Shown in pieces: positions 15,401 to 23,686 of a stretch of 64,000 nucleotides of DNA. Below the pieces are notes generated by a model. It had not been told where the DNA came from. It did no database searches and worked only from the letters and a program-made list of their open reading frames with translations. How positions within the stretch are numbered: the stretch's first letter is position 1; every line of letters starts with the position of its first letter. Origin of the DNA: an uncultured Prevotellaceae bacterium (GTDB lineage Bacteria > Bacteroidota > Bacteroidia > Bacteroidales > Bacteroidaceae); NCBI GenBank assembly GCA_902770635.1, contig CACXTX010000013.1, positions 1 through 64,000 of the forward strand, written 5' to 3'. Made by a program: the position numbers and the translations under genes.

Positions 15401-16791
15401 CGATAGGTTGTTCCGCCATAGGTAAACTCATAGGCTACCGCCAACACCTGATCGGTTTGCAAGGCTGTTTTCAGGGAGATATAGCCCAGGGCACTGTTCA
15501 GCGTATATTCCGACGAGTTCAGAAGTCGGGCAGCAGCCAGTTTCTCATAGTCCTCACCACCAGTGAAGGGTCCATCTAGCACACTGTTTGCCAAGTCTAT
15601 GTCACGGGCTCCCGCAAAGGTCGTTGTCAGTTGCCGGTATTCATTGTTTGCATCATTCGAGGGAGTTGACGAAGTAGTGCCGCCCCCACCCCATTTCGTA
15701 GCGGTGCTTTCGCCCAGTTCCGAGAAAGCCAGGATATTACGGGTATTTGAAGTTGTTGCCGTCTTGTTCGTTATCCACACTTCCACGCGAGTCACATTGA
15801 TACCAGTTGTCATGTTGGGCAACTGTTGCATGGCGGCATCGTAGCGCTCGCGGAAATAGCGGGAAAGGAAGAAGTGGCGGTTCTCCTCGTAGTTGGCCAC
15901 ATTCATTTCAAAAGGTGTCATTTGCGTACCACCTCTCGACGAAACGCTCTTGGTGGTAGAGTTCTTCTGCGAAAGAACCGTTTGCAGCTTCAGCTTACCA
16001 AACTGCATGTCCGTACGAATACCAAACAGACTGCTGGCGCCCTTCACCAGCGAGTTGTTAGAGGGGAAAGTGACGTTACCTGCCTCCACCAGTTTGATAA
16101 TCTCATCTTCCTTGCCTTCATAGCGCAACTTGATGTTCTTGGTGTCGAAGTCGAAGGTGGCATCGGTGTTGTAGTTCAGGTTCATGTTCACCTTGTCGCC
16201 AACCTTACCATTTACATTCAGATTGATTTTCTCGTCGAAGTCAATAGCCTTAGTCCTTCGGTTAGCCTCTGGCAACGAGGGATTGTCGATATTCTTGAAG
16301 TTGGCTCCCAATTTCAGCTCTGCCGTACCTTGCGTCTTGATGCGCACACCGCCGGGACCGAAAATTTTCTCGGCGGGTCCCAGGTCGAAGTGCATATCCG
16401 CAAAGTCGAACTTCTCCTTTCCCTTGTTGGTTACATTCTCCGCATCCTTCTTGCGGAAGAAACGCCGCAACTCTCTTTTCTCGCTCCACGCACGATATTC
16501 CTCGGGAGTCATCAGCACAGGGGCATTCAGGTAGTTGTCGCCAATCTTCGAACCGATGACATACATACCCGTCGAGTCGTTATACTCTACCTCCTGACGA
16601 ATGTTCTCAGGGAAGTGGAGGTCGATGGCTGAACTGTCAAGGTCGGCGACCTCGATAGGCGCAGTCTTTTGAATACGCCAACGCGGCTTGTCCTCAGGCA
16701 CAGGTTTATTCTGTGTCTTGTCATCCTGAGGAGTCATGGCCAGTGCGCTCATGCTCAACAGGACTGCTATGATATAGGCAAACCGCTTCAA
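9445..16791 (-). CDS. sprA: T9SS outer-membrane translocon SprA/Sov
   Basis: The 2448-residue protein is the giant outer-membrane translocation pore of the type IX secretion system (SprA in Flavobacterium, Sov in Porphyromonas). It starts with a signal peptide (MKRFAYIIAVLLSMSALA) and has the length expected for the family. Typical landmarks are KFDFADMHFDLGPAEKIFGPGGVRIKTQG near the N-terminus, the repeated beta-strand pattern of a very large barrel, and a final strand SLKFSLTR. A Gln/Asn/Ser/Lys-rich linker (RQTSRTSQSGRNNKASQTGK) falls near residue 1880-1900. It follows ruvA by 7 bp, the conserved Bacteroidetes order. Presence implies a T9SS, so some secreted proteins here may carry T9SS sorting signals; other T9SS genes are outside the window. 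Confidence 0.96.
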   Translation of the reverse strand: MKRFAYIIAVLLSMSALAMTPQDDKTQNKPVPEDKPRWRIQKTAPIEVADLDSSAIDLHFPENIRQEVEYNDSTGMYVIGSKIGDNYLNAPVLMTPEEYRAWSEKRELRRFFRKKDAENVTNKGKEKFDFADMHFDLGPAEKIFGPGGVRIKTQGTAELKLGANFKNIDNPSLPEANRRTKAIDFDEKINLNVNGKVGDKVNMNLNYNTDATFDFDTKNIKLRYEGKEDEIIKLVEAGNVTFPSNNSLVKGASSLFGIRTDMQFGKLKLQTVLSQKNSTTKSVSSRGGTQMTPFEMNVANYEENRHFFLSRYFRERYDAAMQQLPNMTTGINVTRVEVWITNKTATTSNTRNILAFSELGESTATKWGGGGTTSSTPSNDANNEYRQLTTTFAGARDIDLANSVLDGPFTGGEDYEKLAAARLLNSSEYTLNSALGYISLKTALQTDQVLAVAYEFTYGGTTYRVGEFAADQNDNAGLTLFVKALKNTSNSPHQPNWDLMMKNVYYLASSVERTRFRLDIKYQSDTAGVYLTYIPDVRTKDIPLLRGLGCDRLDDNNRLNPNGYFDFVEGYTVSNGRVFFPSVEPFGKTLHDFLQKCGIPEDSIAKYTFEELYDTTRTAARQMTNKNKFRLTGQFKGSSANVISLGAYNVPQGSVVVTAGGVILKEGSDYSVDYSAGEVTILNQSILDAGTKVDVSLESNAEYGMQRKRMFGFNWEYDFSKNFQIGGTLQHLSEQALTSKVTMGSEPLKNTLWGLNINWKTESQWLTRMLDKLPLLHCTQPSQISFTGEFAQLIAGTASGTQDNASYIDDFESAKNGISVSEPKAWVVSSVPELFPEHADVDTVYSGFNRALLAWYNIDPLFTYRTSSLTPSHIKSDLDQLSNHYVRAVYVNELYPNRNQSTYSGATNTLNVLDLAYYPEERGPYNLTTDVTLDGKLRNPYQRWGGMMRKLDTNDFEAANVEYIEFWLLDPFIYTKNRSDASSFGGDLFIDLGEVSEDILHDGKKFYESGMPVDGTGSFSQTPWGKIPIQATQTYAFATTSGARAKQDVGLNGLTDEEERSYPAYADFLRGVSVNDSVRNAWTADPANDNYHYFRGSDLDERKASILERYKRINMPQGNSPDNDQQTEGYDTSYKTFPDVEDINQDYTLNEYERYLQYQVSIRPEDMVLGHNFITDIREASVTLRNGNRETVKWYQFRIPLSQYSRKEGSVDLTSIRFMRMFLTHFSNPIVLRFGSLDLVRGEWRIYEQPLTTGSNSGTLEVSAVNIEENNNKQPVNYVMPPGISRVTDPSQPQLTEANEQALNMVVKNLSPGESKAVYRNTTLDLRLYHRMQMFVHANHLINNDQLGDDELALFVRMGSDYSSNYYEYVIPLKLTPDRSDYNKYNQNDCRAVWPEANMLDIDLSIFTRLKKARNKARATGTSSYNMLFSDYDPEHPNNKVSIMGNPSLGEVKTMMVGVRNLTGVVKSGEVWVNELRLMDVVNSGGWAASGALNVQLSDVGTVNLTGKIITEGFGGLEDGVAARSKDNYKTYSLTTSIELGKFFPDKMKVTAPLYYSVTKEETRPKYNPLDTDMELDDALEVASGHERDSIENIAVTKTTSTNFSLSNVRFGIKTKRHPMPYDPANFTFSYSHSHRFASGETTVYEKEDQWRGSLNYSYSPVYKAWEPFKKTKSKSKWMDFPKAFALNWLPQSVTFNSELSRFYSEMQERNMAEAGGSRLPITFNSQFLWNRSFSLRWDLTRNLHMNFQSGTQAEIEEPLSNLPINKDLYPERYDAWKDSVWQSIKHFGRPLDYRQTFTASYQLPINRLPIFDWVTSDASYNATYNWVRGTALNDGTNLGNTISNNRQLNINGNFNMETLYNHFPFLKKVNERFRKAITRQTSRTSQSGRNNKASQTGKTNQPNKNNPDAALPKNKNSYQKELTLRPDTTFTVTHNKKSKRLVVTARTRDGRPYPIKYKVVDQNKILVKNQDTATIKVTVTTKPPLENQWWYKPAQSAARLLMMVRSIGVTYRNQYSMTLPGFTPNIGDMLGQRTGSVMAPGLGFAFGMVGDSYIDKALDNGWLVTADSIATPATTNLTTDLQIRATLEPARDLKIDLNASRMESRSRSIQYMYEGMPTSQTGTFNMTTISISSAFEGMGDANSGYPSAVFDRFCDALPRFREMAMAHYGTSDIKPYSAAVMIPAFLDTYTLSGRGSLDFMPTLTKLLPNWTVRYTGLSKLHWFSEHFKSVTINHAYKSVFSLGSYTSSSETASLLGWNVPSVSINESFSPLLGIDVTFLNNMTMKAEYRRNRMLNLSMTSVQINESRSNDIVIGFGYKISDFRLFGAGATRKIKKAQSGSKKSNDANQMSSSSNNRRSGINHDLNLRLDISFRDQAAITRDIASRTSAASSGNSAFKLSFMADYTMSRLMTLSAYYDRQTNTPLLSSSSYPTTTHDFGLSLKFSLTR

Positions 16792-16798
16792 AAGGGAA

Positions 16799-17401
16799 TT
16801 ACTTGATCTGTTTCAAAGCCAGTTTCACCACTTGCTCTACCGGCAGGTCAGGCTGTTCGGTCAAAATGGACACCACCACTTTTTGCGTTGGTGCAGGGGC
16901 AAAACCCAACATGGTGAGGGCAGCTACAGCCTCGTCGCGAACGGCATTGTTCACCGGCGCAGCCATGGTGCCACCTGCAGGAATCTCGTCGGCAATGCCC
17001 AGCGCCACAATCTTGTCGCGCAAATCGACAATAATACGCTGTGCCGTCATCTTGCCAATGCCCTTAATGCCTTTCACCAGTCGCTCGTTGCCCGTCGAAA
17101 TGGCGTTACACAGTTCTGACACACTCATGGACGAGAGCATCATACGTGCCGTATTAGGACCTACGCCACTGACGCTAATCAGCAGTTCAAACATCTCGCG
17201 CTCCTTCTTCGACACAAAGCCATAAAGCACGTAGGCGTCCTCGCGAATAGCCTCATAAACATATAGTTTCACCTCTTTCTTGCCCTGAATGGCACTGTAG
17301 GTGCTCAGCGAAATGTTGAGCCCGTAACCAACGCCTGCCGCTTCCACCGTAGCTAACGCAGGGGAAAGCTCGGTCAGCTCACCCTTGATGTATTCAATCA
17401 T
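16799..17401 (-). CDS. ruvA: Holliday junction DNA helicase subunit RuvA
   Basis: The 200-residue protein matches RuvA throughout: an N-terminal OB-fold ([31 protein letters not shown]), the helix-hairpin-helix pair ([22 protein letters not shown] and [24 protein letters not shown]), and a C-terminal RuvB-binding domain ([20 protein letters not shown]). As a tetramer it holds Holliday junctions for branch migration by RuvB. It is the first gene of a two-gene unit with sprA. The roughly 200-bp gap to the divergent ddh gene is AT-rich and should hold both promoters. Confidence 0.97.
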   Translation of the reverse strand: MIEYIKGELTELSPALATVEAAGVGYGLNISLSTYSAIQGKKEVKLYVYEAIREDAYVLYGFVSKKEREMFELLISVSGVGPNTARMMLSSMSVSELCNAISTGNERLVKGIKGIGKMTAQRIIVDLRDKIVALGIADEIPAGGTMAAPVNNAVRDEAVAALTMLGFAPAPTQKVVVSILTEQPDLPVEQVVKLALKQIK

Positions 17402-17557
17402 AACTTTTCGTTTATAATAATGTATTAATACAACTTAATTAACGACCTTTACTTACATTTTATTGTATAATAGGGCAAAAAGATGACATTTTGTTACGAA
17501 GTGCAACTTTTTGGAAAAATATTCAGGCAAATCGTTACGCATTTCAACAAAATGGTG

Positions 17558-17565
17558 TAATTTTG
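17558..17565 (+). promoter_or_regulatory. -7 box for ddh
   Basis: TAATTTTG fits TAnnTTTG, 44 bp before the ddh start codon at 17609. The -33 region (around 17533-17538, CGTTAC) is a weak match. Confidence 0.5.
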
Positions 17566-17608
17566 CACCCTGATAAGATGTTAACAACAACAATTAGTAT
17601 AAAAGACA

Positions 17609-18508
17609 ATGAAAAAAATCAGAGCAGCCGTCGTAGGTTACGGAAACATTGGTAAGTACACCATTCAGGCATTGGAAGCAGCTCCCGACTTCGAAATTGC
17701 TGGTGTAGTACGCAGAAACGGAGCAGCAGACAAACCAGCCGAACTGGCACAGTATGAGGTTGTTAAGGATATCAAGGAACTGAAGGATGTGGACGTAGCT
17801 ATCCTGGCGACCCCCACCCGTTCCTGCGAGGAATATGCCAAGCAGATTCTGCCTCTCGGTATTAACACTGTCGATTCATTTGACATCCACACGAACATCC
17901 GCGGTTATCGCGAACGCCTCATGACCATTAACAAGGAGACCAATACTGTCAGCGTCATTGCGGCAGGGTGGGATCCAGGTTCCGATTCCATCGTCCGCAC
18001 CCTGATGCAGAGCCTTGCACCCAAGGGGCTTAGCTATACCAACTTCGGGCCTGGTATGTCGATGGGCCACAGCGTCTGTGTGCGCTCAAAGGCTGGTGTC
18101 AAAAACGCCCTCTCTATGACCATTCCTTTGGGCGAAGGCATTCATCGCCGCATGGTTTATGTAGAGTTGGAAGACGGATATACGCTGGAACAGGTCACCA
18201 AAGATATCAAGGCCGACCCCTACTTTGCTTCTGACGAGACTCACGTATTCCAAGTAGAGAGCGTTGACGACGTTCGCGACATGGGCCATGGTGTGAACCT
18301 CGTGCGCAAGGGTGTAAGCGGACAGACACAGAACCAGCGTCTGGAGTTCAACATGCAGATTAACAACCCTGCCCTAACAGGTCAGGTACTGGTCAACGTT
18401 GCTCGCGCCTCTATGCGCCTGCAGCCCGGTTGCTACACCATGATCGAGATTCCCGTCATCGACATGTTGCCAGGTGATCGTGCCGACCTCATTGAACACT
18501 TAGTATAA
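17609..18508 (+). CDS. ddh: meso-diaminopimelate D-dehydrogenase
   Basis: The 299-residue enzyme makes meso-diaminopimelate from tetrahydrodipicolinate, ammonia and NADPH in one step, supplying lysine and peptidoglycan precursors. Visible features are the N-terminal NADP-binding loop VVGYGNIGKY (residues 8-17), the DSFDIHTNI and AAGWDPGSDS segments that line the active site, the GPGMSMGHSVCVRSKAGVKNA substrate loop, and the C-terminal PGDRADLIEHLV. It heads a run of three plus-strand genes spaced by about 20 bp; the other two encode secreted proteins with no evident link to lysine synthesis. Confidence 0.95.
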   Translation: MKKIRAAVVGYGNIGKYTIQALEAAPDFEIAGVVRRNGAADKPAELAQYEVVKDIKELKDVDVAILATPTRSCEEYAKQILPLGINTVDSFDIHTNIRGYRERLMTINKETNTVSVIAAGWDPGSDSIVRTLMQSLAPKGLSYTNFGPGMSMGHSVCVRSKAGVKNALSMTIPLGEGIHRRMVYVELEDGYTLEQVTKDIKADPYFASDETHVFQVESVDDVRDMGHGVNLVRKGVSGQTQNQRLEFNMQINNPALTGQVLVNVARASMRLQPGCYTMIEIPVIDMLPGDRADLIEHLV

Positions 18509-18528
18509 ATTCTTATTTCTGCAAACTT

Positions 18529-19425
18529 ATGAAAAAACTATTTTTTGTCAGCGTCCTGCTGACAGCAGCTCTCGTCTCTCATGCACAGCTGAAGATGACT
18601 CCGAAGCTGGACAAGGGAACCACTAAGGTATATGTTGCCCAGACCACTACTACTGCTCCTGGGCAGGCAGATATCCACGCTAACTTTGAGTCCAAGTACA
18701 CCGTTACCGGCAAGAAGGGCGACGGTTACCAACTGGAATATATAGCCAGCAACTTCAAGAGTGACGCCGCCAGCGACAACCTCCCTGCTCAGATGCTGAC
18801 GGCCGGCGACGCCTTGATGAACGGTCTTCTGATCAAGCTCACCATGGACAAAGACGGTCAGTTAACCAGTCTTGACAACTATGCCGACTTAAAGGCAAAG
18901 ATTGACAAGACGGGCGGTGACCTGGTTGACAAGCTCTTCGAGAAGGTTCCTATGCTGTCGCAGATGATGCAGAAGGACGCGCTGAAGCAGCAGTTCCTGT
19001 CGTTTGCCACTGAGGAGAACATCCTGAACAGCCTCAAGAACACTGCCAGCCCCCTGTCTCTGAACGGAAAGACACTCACAACAGGCATGCAGGAGTCGTA
19101 CACCAACGACCAGGGGCTGAAGATGAAGCGCATGTACTTCGTCAACGGCCAGTCGGTGACCTCTAACGCCAGCCTTGATATGAGCAAGGACGACCTGAAG
19201 AACTTCATCATCAAGACGGTGGAGAAGACCGCTCCCCAGCAGGCCGACATGATTAAGGAGAACATCGACCAACTGATGAATTCCGGCATGTTGAAGATTG
19301 ACGTGAAAGAGACCGTCACTTACGAAATCGGTGCCGACGGCTGGGTGAAGTCCATGAACGTTGAGAACAACAATAACATCATGGGACAAGGTGTGAAAAC
19401 CACCGCTGTTATCACATGTAAATAA
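18529..19425 (+). CDS. secreted protein of unknown function (DUF6263-like)
   Basis: The 298-residue protein has a signal peptide (MKKLFFVSVLLTAALVSHAQ) and no lipobox. The mature part is about 280 residues of mixed strand and helix with few cysteines, and resembles the Bacteroidetes 'DUF6263' secreted family (KLDKGTTKVYVAQT..., later KETVTYEIGADGWVKSMNVENN). I would not assign a function. It sits 20 bp after ddh and 18 bp before a histidine phosphatase gene and is probably co-transcribed with them. Confidence 0.6.
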   Translation: MKKLFFVSVLLTAALVSHAQLKMTPKLDKGTTKVYVAQTTTTAPGQADIHANFESKYTVTGKKGDGYQLEYIASNFKSDAASDNLPAQMLTAGDALMNGLLIKLTMDKDGQLTSLDNYADLKAKIDKTGGDLVDKLFEKVPMLSQMMQKDALKQQFLSFATEENILNSLKNTASPLSLNGKTLTTGMQESYTNDQGLKMKRMYFVNGQSVTSNASLDMSKDDLKNFIIKTVEKTAPQQADMIKENIDQLMNSGMLKIDVKETVTYEIGADGWVKSMNVENNNNIMGQGVKTTAVITCK

Positions 19426-19443
19426 CAGAAAAAGAAAAAGCTT

Positions 19444-20757
19444 ATGAAACGACTGACAATCACCTTCATGCTGCTGGGCTTGATGCTGAGTGCATCAGCC
19501 CAGACAGCACGTGAGGAAATTAAGGCCAACAAATACCTGTCGGCCAGCAACTACCTGGACTACGACAACTATCCAGCCACTGCTCCCCTCACGCCAACCC
19601 CCAAGGGCTACGAGCCTTACCTCATGAACCACTACGGACGCCACGGCTCCCGCTGGCTCACCAGCGAGTCGATGTACACCGACCCAATGGTCACCCTATG
19701 CAAGGCGCAGGAGCAAGGCAAGCTTACCGCTGTAGGCGAGGACGTGTTGCGCCAGGTGAAGTTCATCAACGCCACGGCTATTGACCGTACAGGCGACCTC
19801 ACCACCGTGGGCGAGCGCCAGCACCACGGCATCGGACGACGCATGGCGCAGAACTTCCCCGAGATTTTCAAGAAGCCTGGTGTGCCCATCGACGCGCGCT
19901 CTACGGTCGTTATCCGCTGTATTCTGTCGATGGTAGCTGAGTGCGAAGAACTGGCTGCTGCCAACCCCACCGCCCGTTTTCACAACGACGTGAGCAAGGC
20001 CCTACAGTACTATCTGAACCAGCCTAACTCCCCTCTCCTGAAATCGGTGCGACAGAAGACGCGTCAACTCCGCCATGAGCACGAGCGTGCGTTTATCAAG
20101 AACACCCCCTCCGACCGCTTGGCCAGCGTGCTCTTCAACGACATGCAGTGGGTAGCCGACAGTATCCGAATGGGTGAACTGATGTACCAGCTGTTCGACG
20201 TAGCCGCCAACATGCAGAGCCACGACTACGACCTCGACCTCTACTCGCTTTTCACGCCTGAGGAGATGTACCAGCAGTGGCGCGAACGCAACATACGCTG
20301 GTATCTCAACTATGCCGCATCGCCCCAGGGAAACAGCCTACAGCCTTTCTCGCAAGCCAACTTGTTGAAAGACATCATCCACGTGGCCGACACAACCCGA
20401 CAGACCGCTGCCGTACTGCGCTTCGGTCACGAGGTCTGCGTATTGCCACTGGCCTGCCTGCTGGAGTTAGGCAACTGCGGACTGGTTACCGACGACCTGG
20501 AGAACCTTGACGCCACCTGGCGCAACTACAACATCTTCCCTATGGCGTGCAACATCCAGCTGGTGTTCTACCGTCCCGTCAGCGGCAAGGGCGACATCCT
20601 GGTCAAGGCCCTGCTCAACGAGCGCGAGATATCGCTGCCCGCCAAAACCGCCCAGTATCCTTACTACAAATGGAAAGACCTGCGCCAGCACTATTTGGAG
20701 CGACTGCAATGGTATGAACAACAGGAGAACAAATACAAAGAAGAGAGCGGCCAGTGA
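19444..20757 (+). CDS. secreted histidine-type phosphatase (MINPP/phytase-like)
   Basis: The 437-residue protein has a signal peptide (MKRLTITFMLLGLMLSASAQ) and the clade-2 histidine phosphatase motifs: NHYGRHGSRW (nucleophile His67) and FGHEVCVLP (proton-donor pair His329-Glu330). Members of this clade hydrolyse phosphate monoesters; Bacteroidetes homologues include inositol polyphosphate phosphatases of the MINPP type, so phytate or another organic phosphate is a plausible substrate in the periplasm or outside the cell. The fold and catalytic motif are certain, the substrate is not. Confidence 0.85.
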   Translation: MKRLTITFMLLGLMLSASAQTAREEIKANKYLSASNYLDYDNYPATAPLTPTPKGYEPYLMNHYGRHGSRWLTSESMYTDPMVTLCKAQEQGKLTAVGEDVLRQVKFINATAIDRTGDLTTVGERQHHGIGRRMAQNFPEIFKKPGVPIDARSTVVIRCILSMVAECEELAAANPTARFHNDVSKALQYYLNQPNSPLLKSVRQKTRQLRHEHERAFIKNTPSDRLASVLFNDMQWVADSIRMGELMYQLFDVAANMQSHDYDLDLYSLFTPEEMYQQWRERNIRWYLNYAASPQGNSLQPFSQANLLKDIIHVADTTRQTAAVLRFGHEVCVLPLACLLELGNCGLVTDDLENLDATWRNYNIFPMACNIQLVFYRPVSGKGDILVKALLNEREISLPAKTAQYPYYKWKDLRQHYLERLQWYEQQENKYKEESGQ

Positions 20758-20767
20758 CCGCTCTCTT
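20741..20767. terminator. hairpin overlapping the phosphatase stop codon
   Basis: AAGAGAGCGG and CCGCTCTCTT (20741-20750 with 20758-20767) form a perfect 10-bp stem whose 7-nt loop contains the TGA stop codon (20755-20757). It is placed between two convergent genes and probably acts as a shared transcription end, although no T-run follows. Confidence 0.7.
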
Positions 20768-20791
20768 ATAAATTAGATATCTCTCTGAAGA

Positions 20792-22399
20792 TTACTCGAA
20801 GTAATAGGGAGGATTTTTCGTGGGAAAGCCTGCGTTCTGTCTGATCCACTTGTCCCAACCAGTCTGCTGTACCAACGTGCTGAGTCCATAACCGTTTGCC
20901 CAAGCAAGATGCTTCTGCGGATTCTTGGCCTGGAAAGTAAACTTACCAGTCTTTGGGGTGTACCACCAAATGTTACCGAACTCGTCCAGACAGAATACCT
21001 GGCCATCCTCGTTAAAATTTTCTACACGGAGAATAGTAGCCGACATGGATGCGCTTTCATCCACTACTGTAGCACCGACGTTGATGTTATAGCTCAGCTG
21101 CTTGAAATCGGCATTTTCCAAGTATTTCTTCAGTGCCTGTGAGTAAGATTGCTTGAGCATAGCGGTCTCTACAGCTGCCTTTAAGGCTTCATACTCTGTA
21201 GCCAAGTTAGCGTCCTGCTTCTGCAACGCATAGGCATAGCCCAAGAGATCATAGAAGGCATAGCCAACCTTAGGCTGATAACACTCCGTTGCAGCAAACT
21301 TCTGCTGGTCAGCGGTGAGCTTACCGGACTTAGCCTCGCTGAGTAGTTTGTCAACAAAGTCTTTCAAGGCGGGTATTACGCCCTTAAACTTCTTGAGATC
21401 GGTGAATGCGTAGGCGCAGTGCTGCTTGGCATTGGGGTATTTCTTCAACACCTCCTCTTCAGCAGACAGATCATTGTAGCCAGCTATGAATTTATCCACA
21501 TATTTCTTCATCTCGCCCTCGAAATCGCCAGTGATGCCAGCCTTGGCCAGATGACCAATGAATTGATCGTAATTACCGCCCGTGGTAACGTGATTGGCAG
21601 CCAGCATATAGTCAGAGACATCGGTAAACTCAGCAGCAACCTCAGTACAGTTCATGAGACAGTCGTCAAAGTTAAATAACTTAAGATGTACGCCGCTCTT
21701 TTCGATACCTTCGCGCAGCTCCTTGATGGTGATATCATAGTTGTTGTTAAAGGCATCACTGCACACGGCACGACGCTCTGCTGCGCTAGCCTGAGTGTTT
21801 GCGTTCTTCGAGAAATCAAAATATACATTGTATCCAGAGCCGTGGTCGCCTACCATAAATACGTAGTTCTTGGCGGGAGCTACTGTAGCACAGTACTTAA
21901 TGAAGTTGGCAATACTGTCGGGCTGGTACATCTGCGACTTTTCCTGCTGATTACCATAGAGATTGGCATCGGTGAATTTGCTAATAGAACCATTCTTTTT
22001 GTACATTCTGCTGGTCAGCTCCAAGCGATACAAGCCACCAGGTTTTCCACCAATCCAATCATATTCTTCACCAGCTATTGCAGCGTATTCGGCTGACTGC
22101 TTGTCCAGACCTTTCTGGCTGGAGTACTTATACTGCAGGAAGAACCTTACGCGTGACCCATTACCAGCCAGACCTTTGCAGGCAGCAATGAAGTCTTTCT
22201 CGGTCTGGTAATCCAGATCTTCACCACCCGTACAGTAGAGCATCACCGTATAGTCCACTACAGAGGGAGGTGTGGAGGGAGGTGTGGAGGGATCGGGGGT
22301 ACTGGAAGTAGGGTTGTCACTAACGCTACACGATGTGAACGTTGCTCCGAAGCCACAGAATAGGATGGCGGCCATCATCCATCGGTTTAACTTTTTCAT
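20792..22399 (-). CDS. clostripain-like (C11) cysteine peptidase lipoprotein
   Basis: The 535-residue protein has a lipoprotein signal (ATFTSC, Cys24), a Ser/Thr/Pro linker built from a tandem STPP repeat (residues 32-47), and a C11 peptidase domain: strand YTVMLYCTGGEDLD (50-63), catalytic His186 in VGDHGSGYN and Cys247 in FDDCLMN. Clostripain-like enzymes cut after Arg or Lys and are made as zymogens. A surface or periplasmic location is expected. It starts only 27 bp after an ABC permease gene on the same strand and shows no TAnnTTTG promoter of its own, so it is probably the last gene of the exporter operon. Catalytic residues are intact. Confidence 0.88.
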   Translation of the reverse strand: MKKLNRWMMAAILFCGFGATFTSCSVSDNPTSSTPDPSTPPSTPPSVVDYTVMLYCTGGEDLDYQTEKDFIAACKGLAGNGSRVRFFLQYKYSSQKGLDKQSAEYAAIAGEEYDWIGGKPGGLYRLELTSRMYKKNGSISKFTDANLYGNQQEKSQMYQPDSIANFIKYCATVAPAKNYVFMVGDHGSGYNVYFDFSKNANTQASAAERRAVCSDAFNNNYDITIKELREGIEKSGVHLKLFNFDDCLMNCTEVAAEFTDVSDYMLAANHVTTGGNYDQFIGHLAKAGITGDFEGEMKKYVDKFIAGYNDLSAEEEVLKKYPNAKQHCAYAFTDLKKFKGVIPALKDFVDKLLSEAKSGKLTADQQKFAATECYQPKVGYAFYDLLGYAYALQKQDANLATEYEALKAAVETAMLKQSYSQALKKYLENADFKQLSYNINVGATVVDESASMSATILRVENFNEDGQVFCLDEFGNIWWYTPKTGKFTFQAKNPQKHLAWANGYGLSTLVQQTGWDKWIRQNAGFPTKNPPYYFE

Positions 22400-22426
22400 A
22401 GTCTTTTGGTTTTATGTTAGAATTAA

Positions 22427-23686
22427 TTACAAAGAAGTATCGGTTGTCTGTTTCTCCTGCCGCTTATGGCGCAGGAAGTCAAGACGCTCCAAAGCGTATT
22501 TGCGAGACTGGACAATCTGGAAACGATAGACGGCACAGGCTACACAGAAATAAGCTCCTGCCAGAATCCACAGGATGCGGTACTCGAAGGCTACGTCGCT
22601 GAGCGTTGCCCCCATCGTATTGACACGGATATAGGCACGCGCTCCGAAAGTGGAGGGGAAAAGCCAGGAAACGCCCTGCCAATAGCCCGGAATATTAGAC
22701 TGCGGCCAGCTGACACCCGACATGAACAACAGGGGTACGCTGATGAATACTACCAGCAGCATGACATTCTCGCGGTATTTCACCAGACAGGATACTACCA
22801 TTCCGAAGAAGATGCAAGCCAGTGTCAAGGGCAGCATCAGATGGAAGAGGGTCTGCCACGTTGCCAGCTGAGGGAAGTGGAACAGGCGCGGAACAACAAT
22901 GACAAGCCACGTGCCCATAACGGCATAGACCATGATATAGCACAGGGCCTTGCCCAGCACAATGGCAAACGAACTGTCGTAGCGGGAATCGCCCACTGGA
23001 ATGAGATTGCGATAGGGATTCTCATCACGGGCAGTACCCGCAGAGAGACCAATGCCCAACACCAGCGTCTGCTGGAGAATGAGGATGAGCACGGCAGGAA
23101 GCACTGACGAGCCGTAACCGCCCTGTGGATTGAAGATTGGAATGTCGTCATAGTCCAACGGACGCGTGGCAATGGTTTCTTCGCGCTTCGTGTAATGTCC
23201 GCCGAGTTTCGTCTTAATCTCATTGCCCATCTCTGCTGTGACCATCTGGGCTGTCTGGAAAATGGCCTTATAAGTCAGCATGAGGCTCATGTCGCAATAC
23301 ACGCTGATAACGCCCTTCTCCATGCGATTGACCTTCTCGGCAAAATCGCTGGGAATAAGGTATATGCCTTTCACCAACTGGCGGCTGACCAACGACTTGG
23401 CCTCGTCCAGATCCTGGGCATAATAGGCTACGTGCACGTCTGGCGAGGCATCGCACTGGCGCAGGAACTGGCGCGAAAGGAAAGAATGTGACTGATCAAC
23501 GACACAGACGGGCACTTCATGAACCGACTCGTTGTTGTAAATCCACGAGTAGATTAACGGATAGGCCAATGGCACGATGAAGAAGAAGATAAGTACTCCC
23601 TCATCCTTCACGATGCGCTTCAACTCCTGAAACCAGATGTAGCAGACAGCATCTATACCTTTATATATATTATGGAATATAGACAT
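22427..23686 (-). CDS. ABC-2 type permease, second copy
   Basis: The 419-residue membrane protein has the ABC-2 (YhhJ/YbhS-like) layout: an N-terminal membrane helix (GVLIFFFIVPLAYPLIYSWIYNN), a large periplasmic domain (residues about 50-190) and five or six C-terminal helices, with the signature NPYRNLIPVG and the loop VSWPQSNIPGYWQGVSWLFPSTFGARAYIRVN. It would form a heterodimeric channel with the permease encoded just upstream, with which it overlaps by 17 bp. The cytoplasmic C-terminal tail is basic. No ATP-binding protein is encoded in the operon. Confidence 0.88.
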   Translation of the reverse strand: MSIFHNIYKGIDAVCYIWFQELKRIVKDEGVLIFFFIVPLAYPLIYSWIYNNESVHEVPVCVVDQSHSFLSRQFLRQCDASPDVHVAYYAQDLDEAKSLVSRQLVKGIYLIPSDFAEKVNRMEKGVISVYCDMSLMLTYKAIFQTAQMVTAEMGNEIKTKLGGHYTKREETIATRPLDYDDIPIFNPQGGYGSSVLPAVLILILQQTLVLGIGLSAGTARDENPYRNLIPVGDSRYDSSFAIVLGKALCYIMVYAVMGTWLVIVVPRLFHFPQLATWQTLFHLMLPLTLACIFFGMVVSCLVKYRENVMLLVVFISVPLLFMSGVSWPQSNIPGYWQGVSWLFPSTFGARAYIRVNTMGATLSDVAFEYRILWILAGAYFCVACAVYRFQIVQSRKYALERLDFLRHKRQEKQTTDTSL

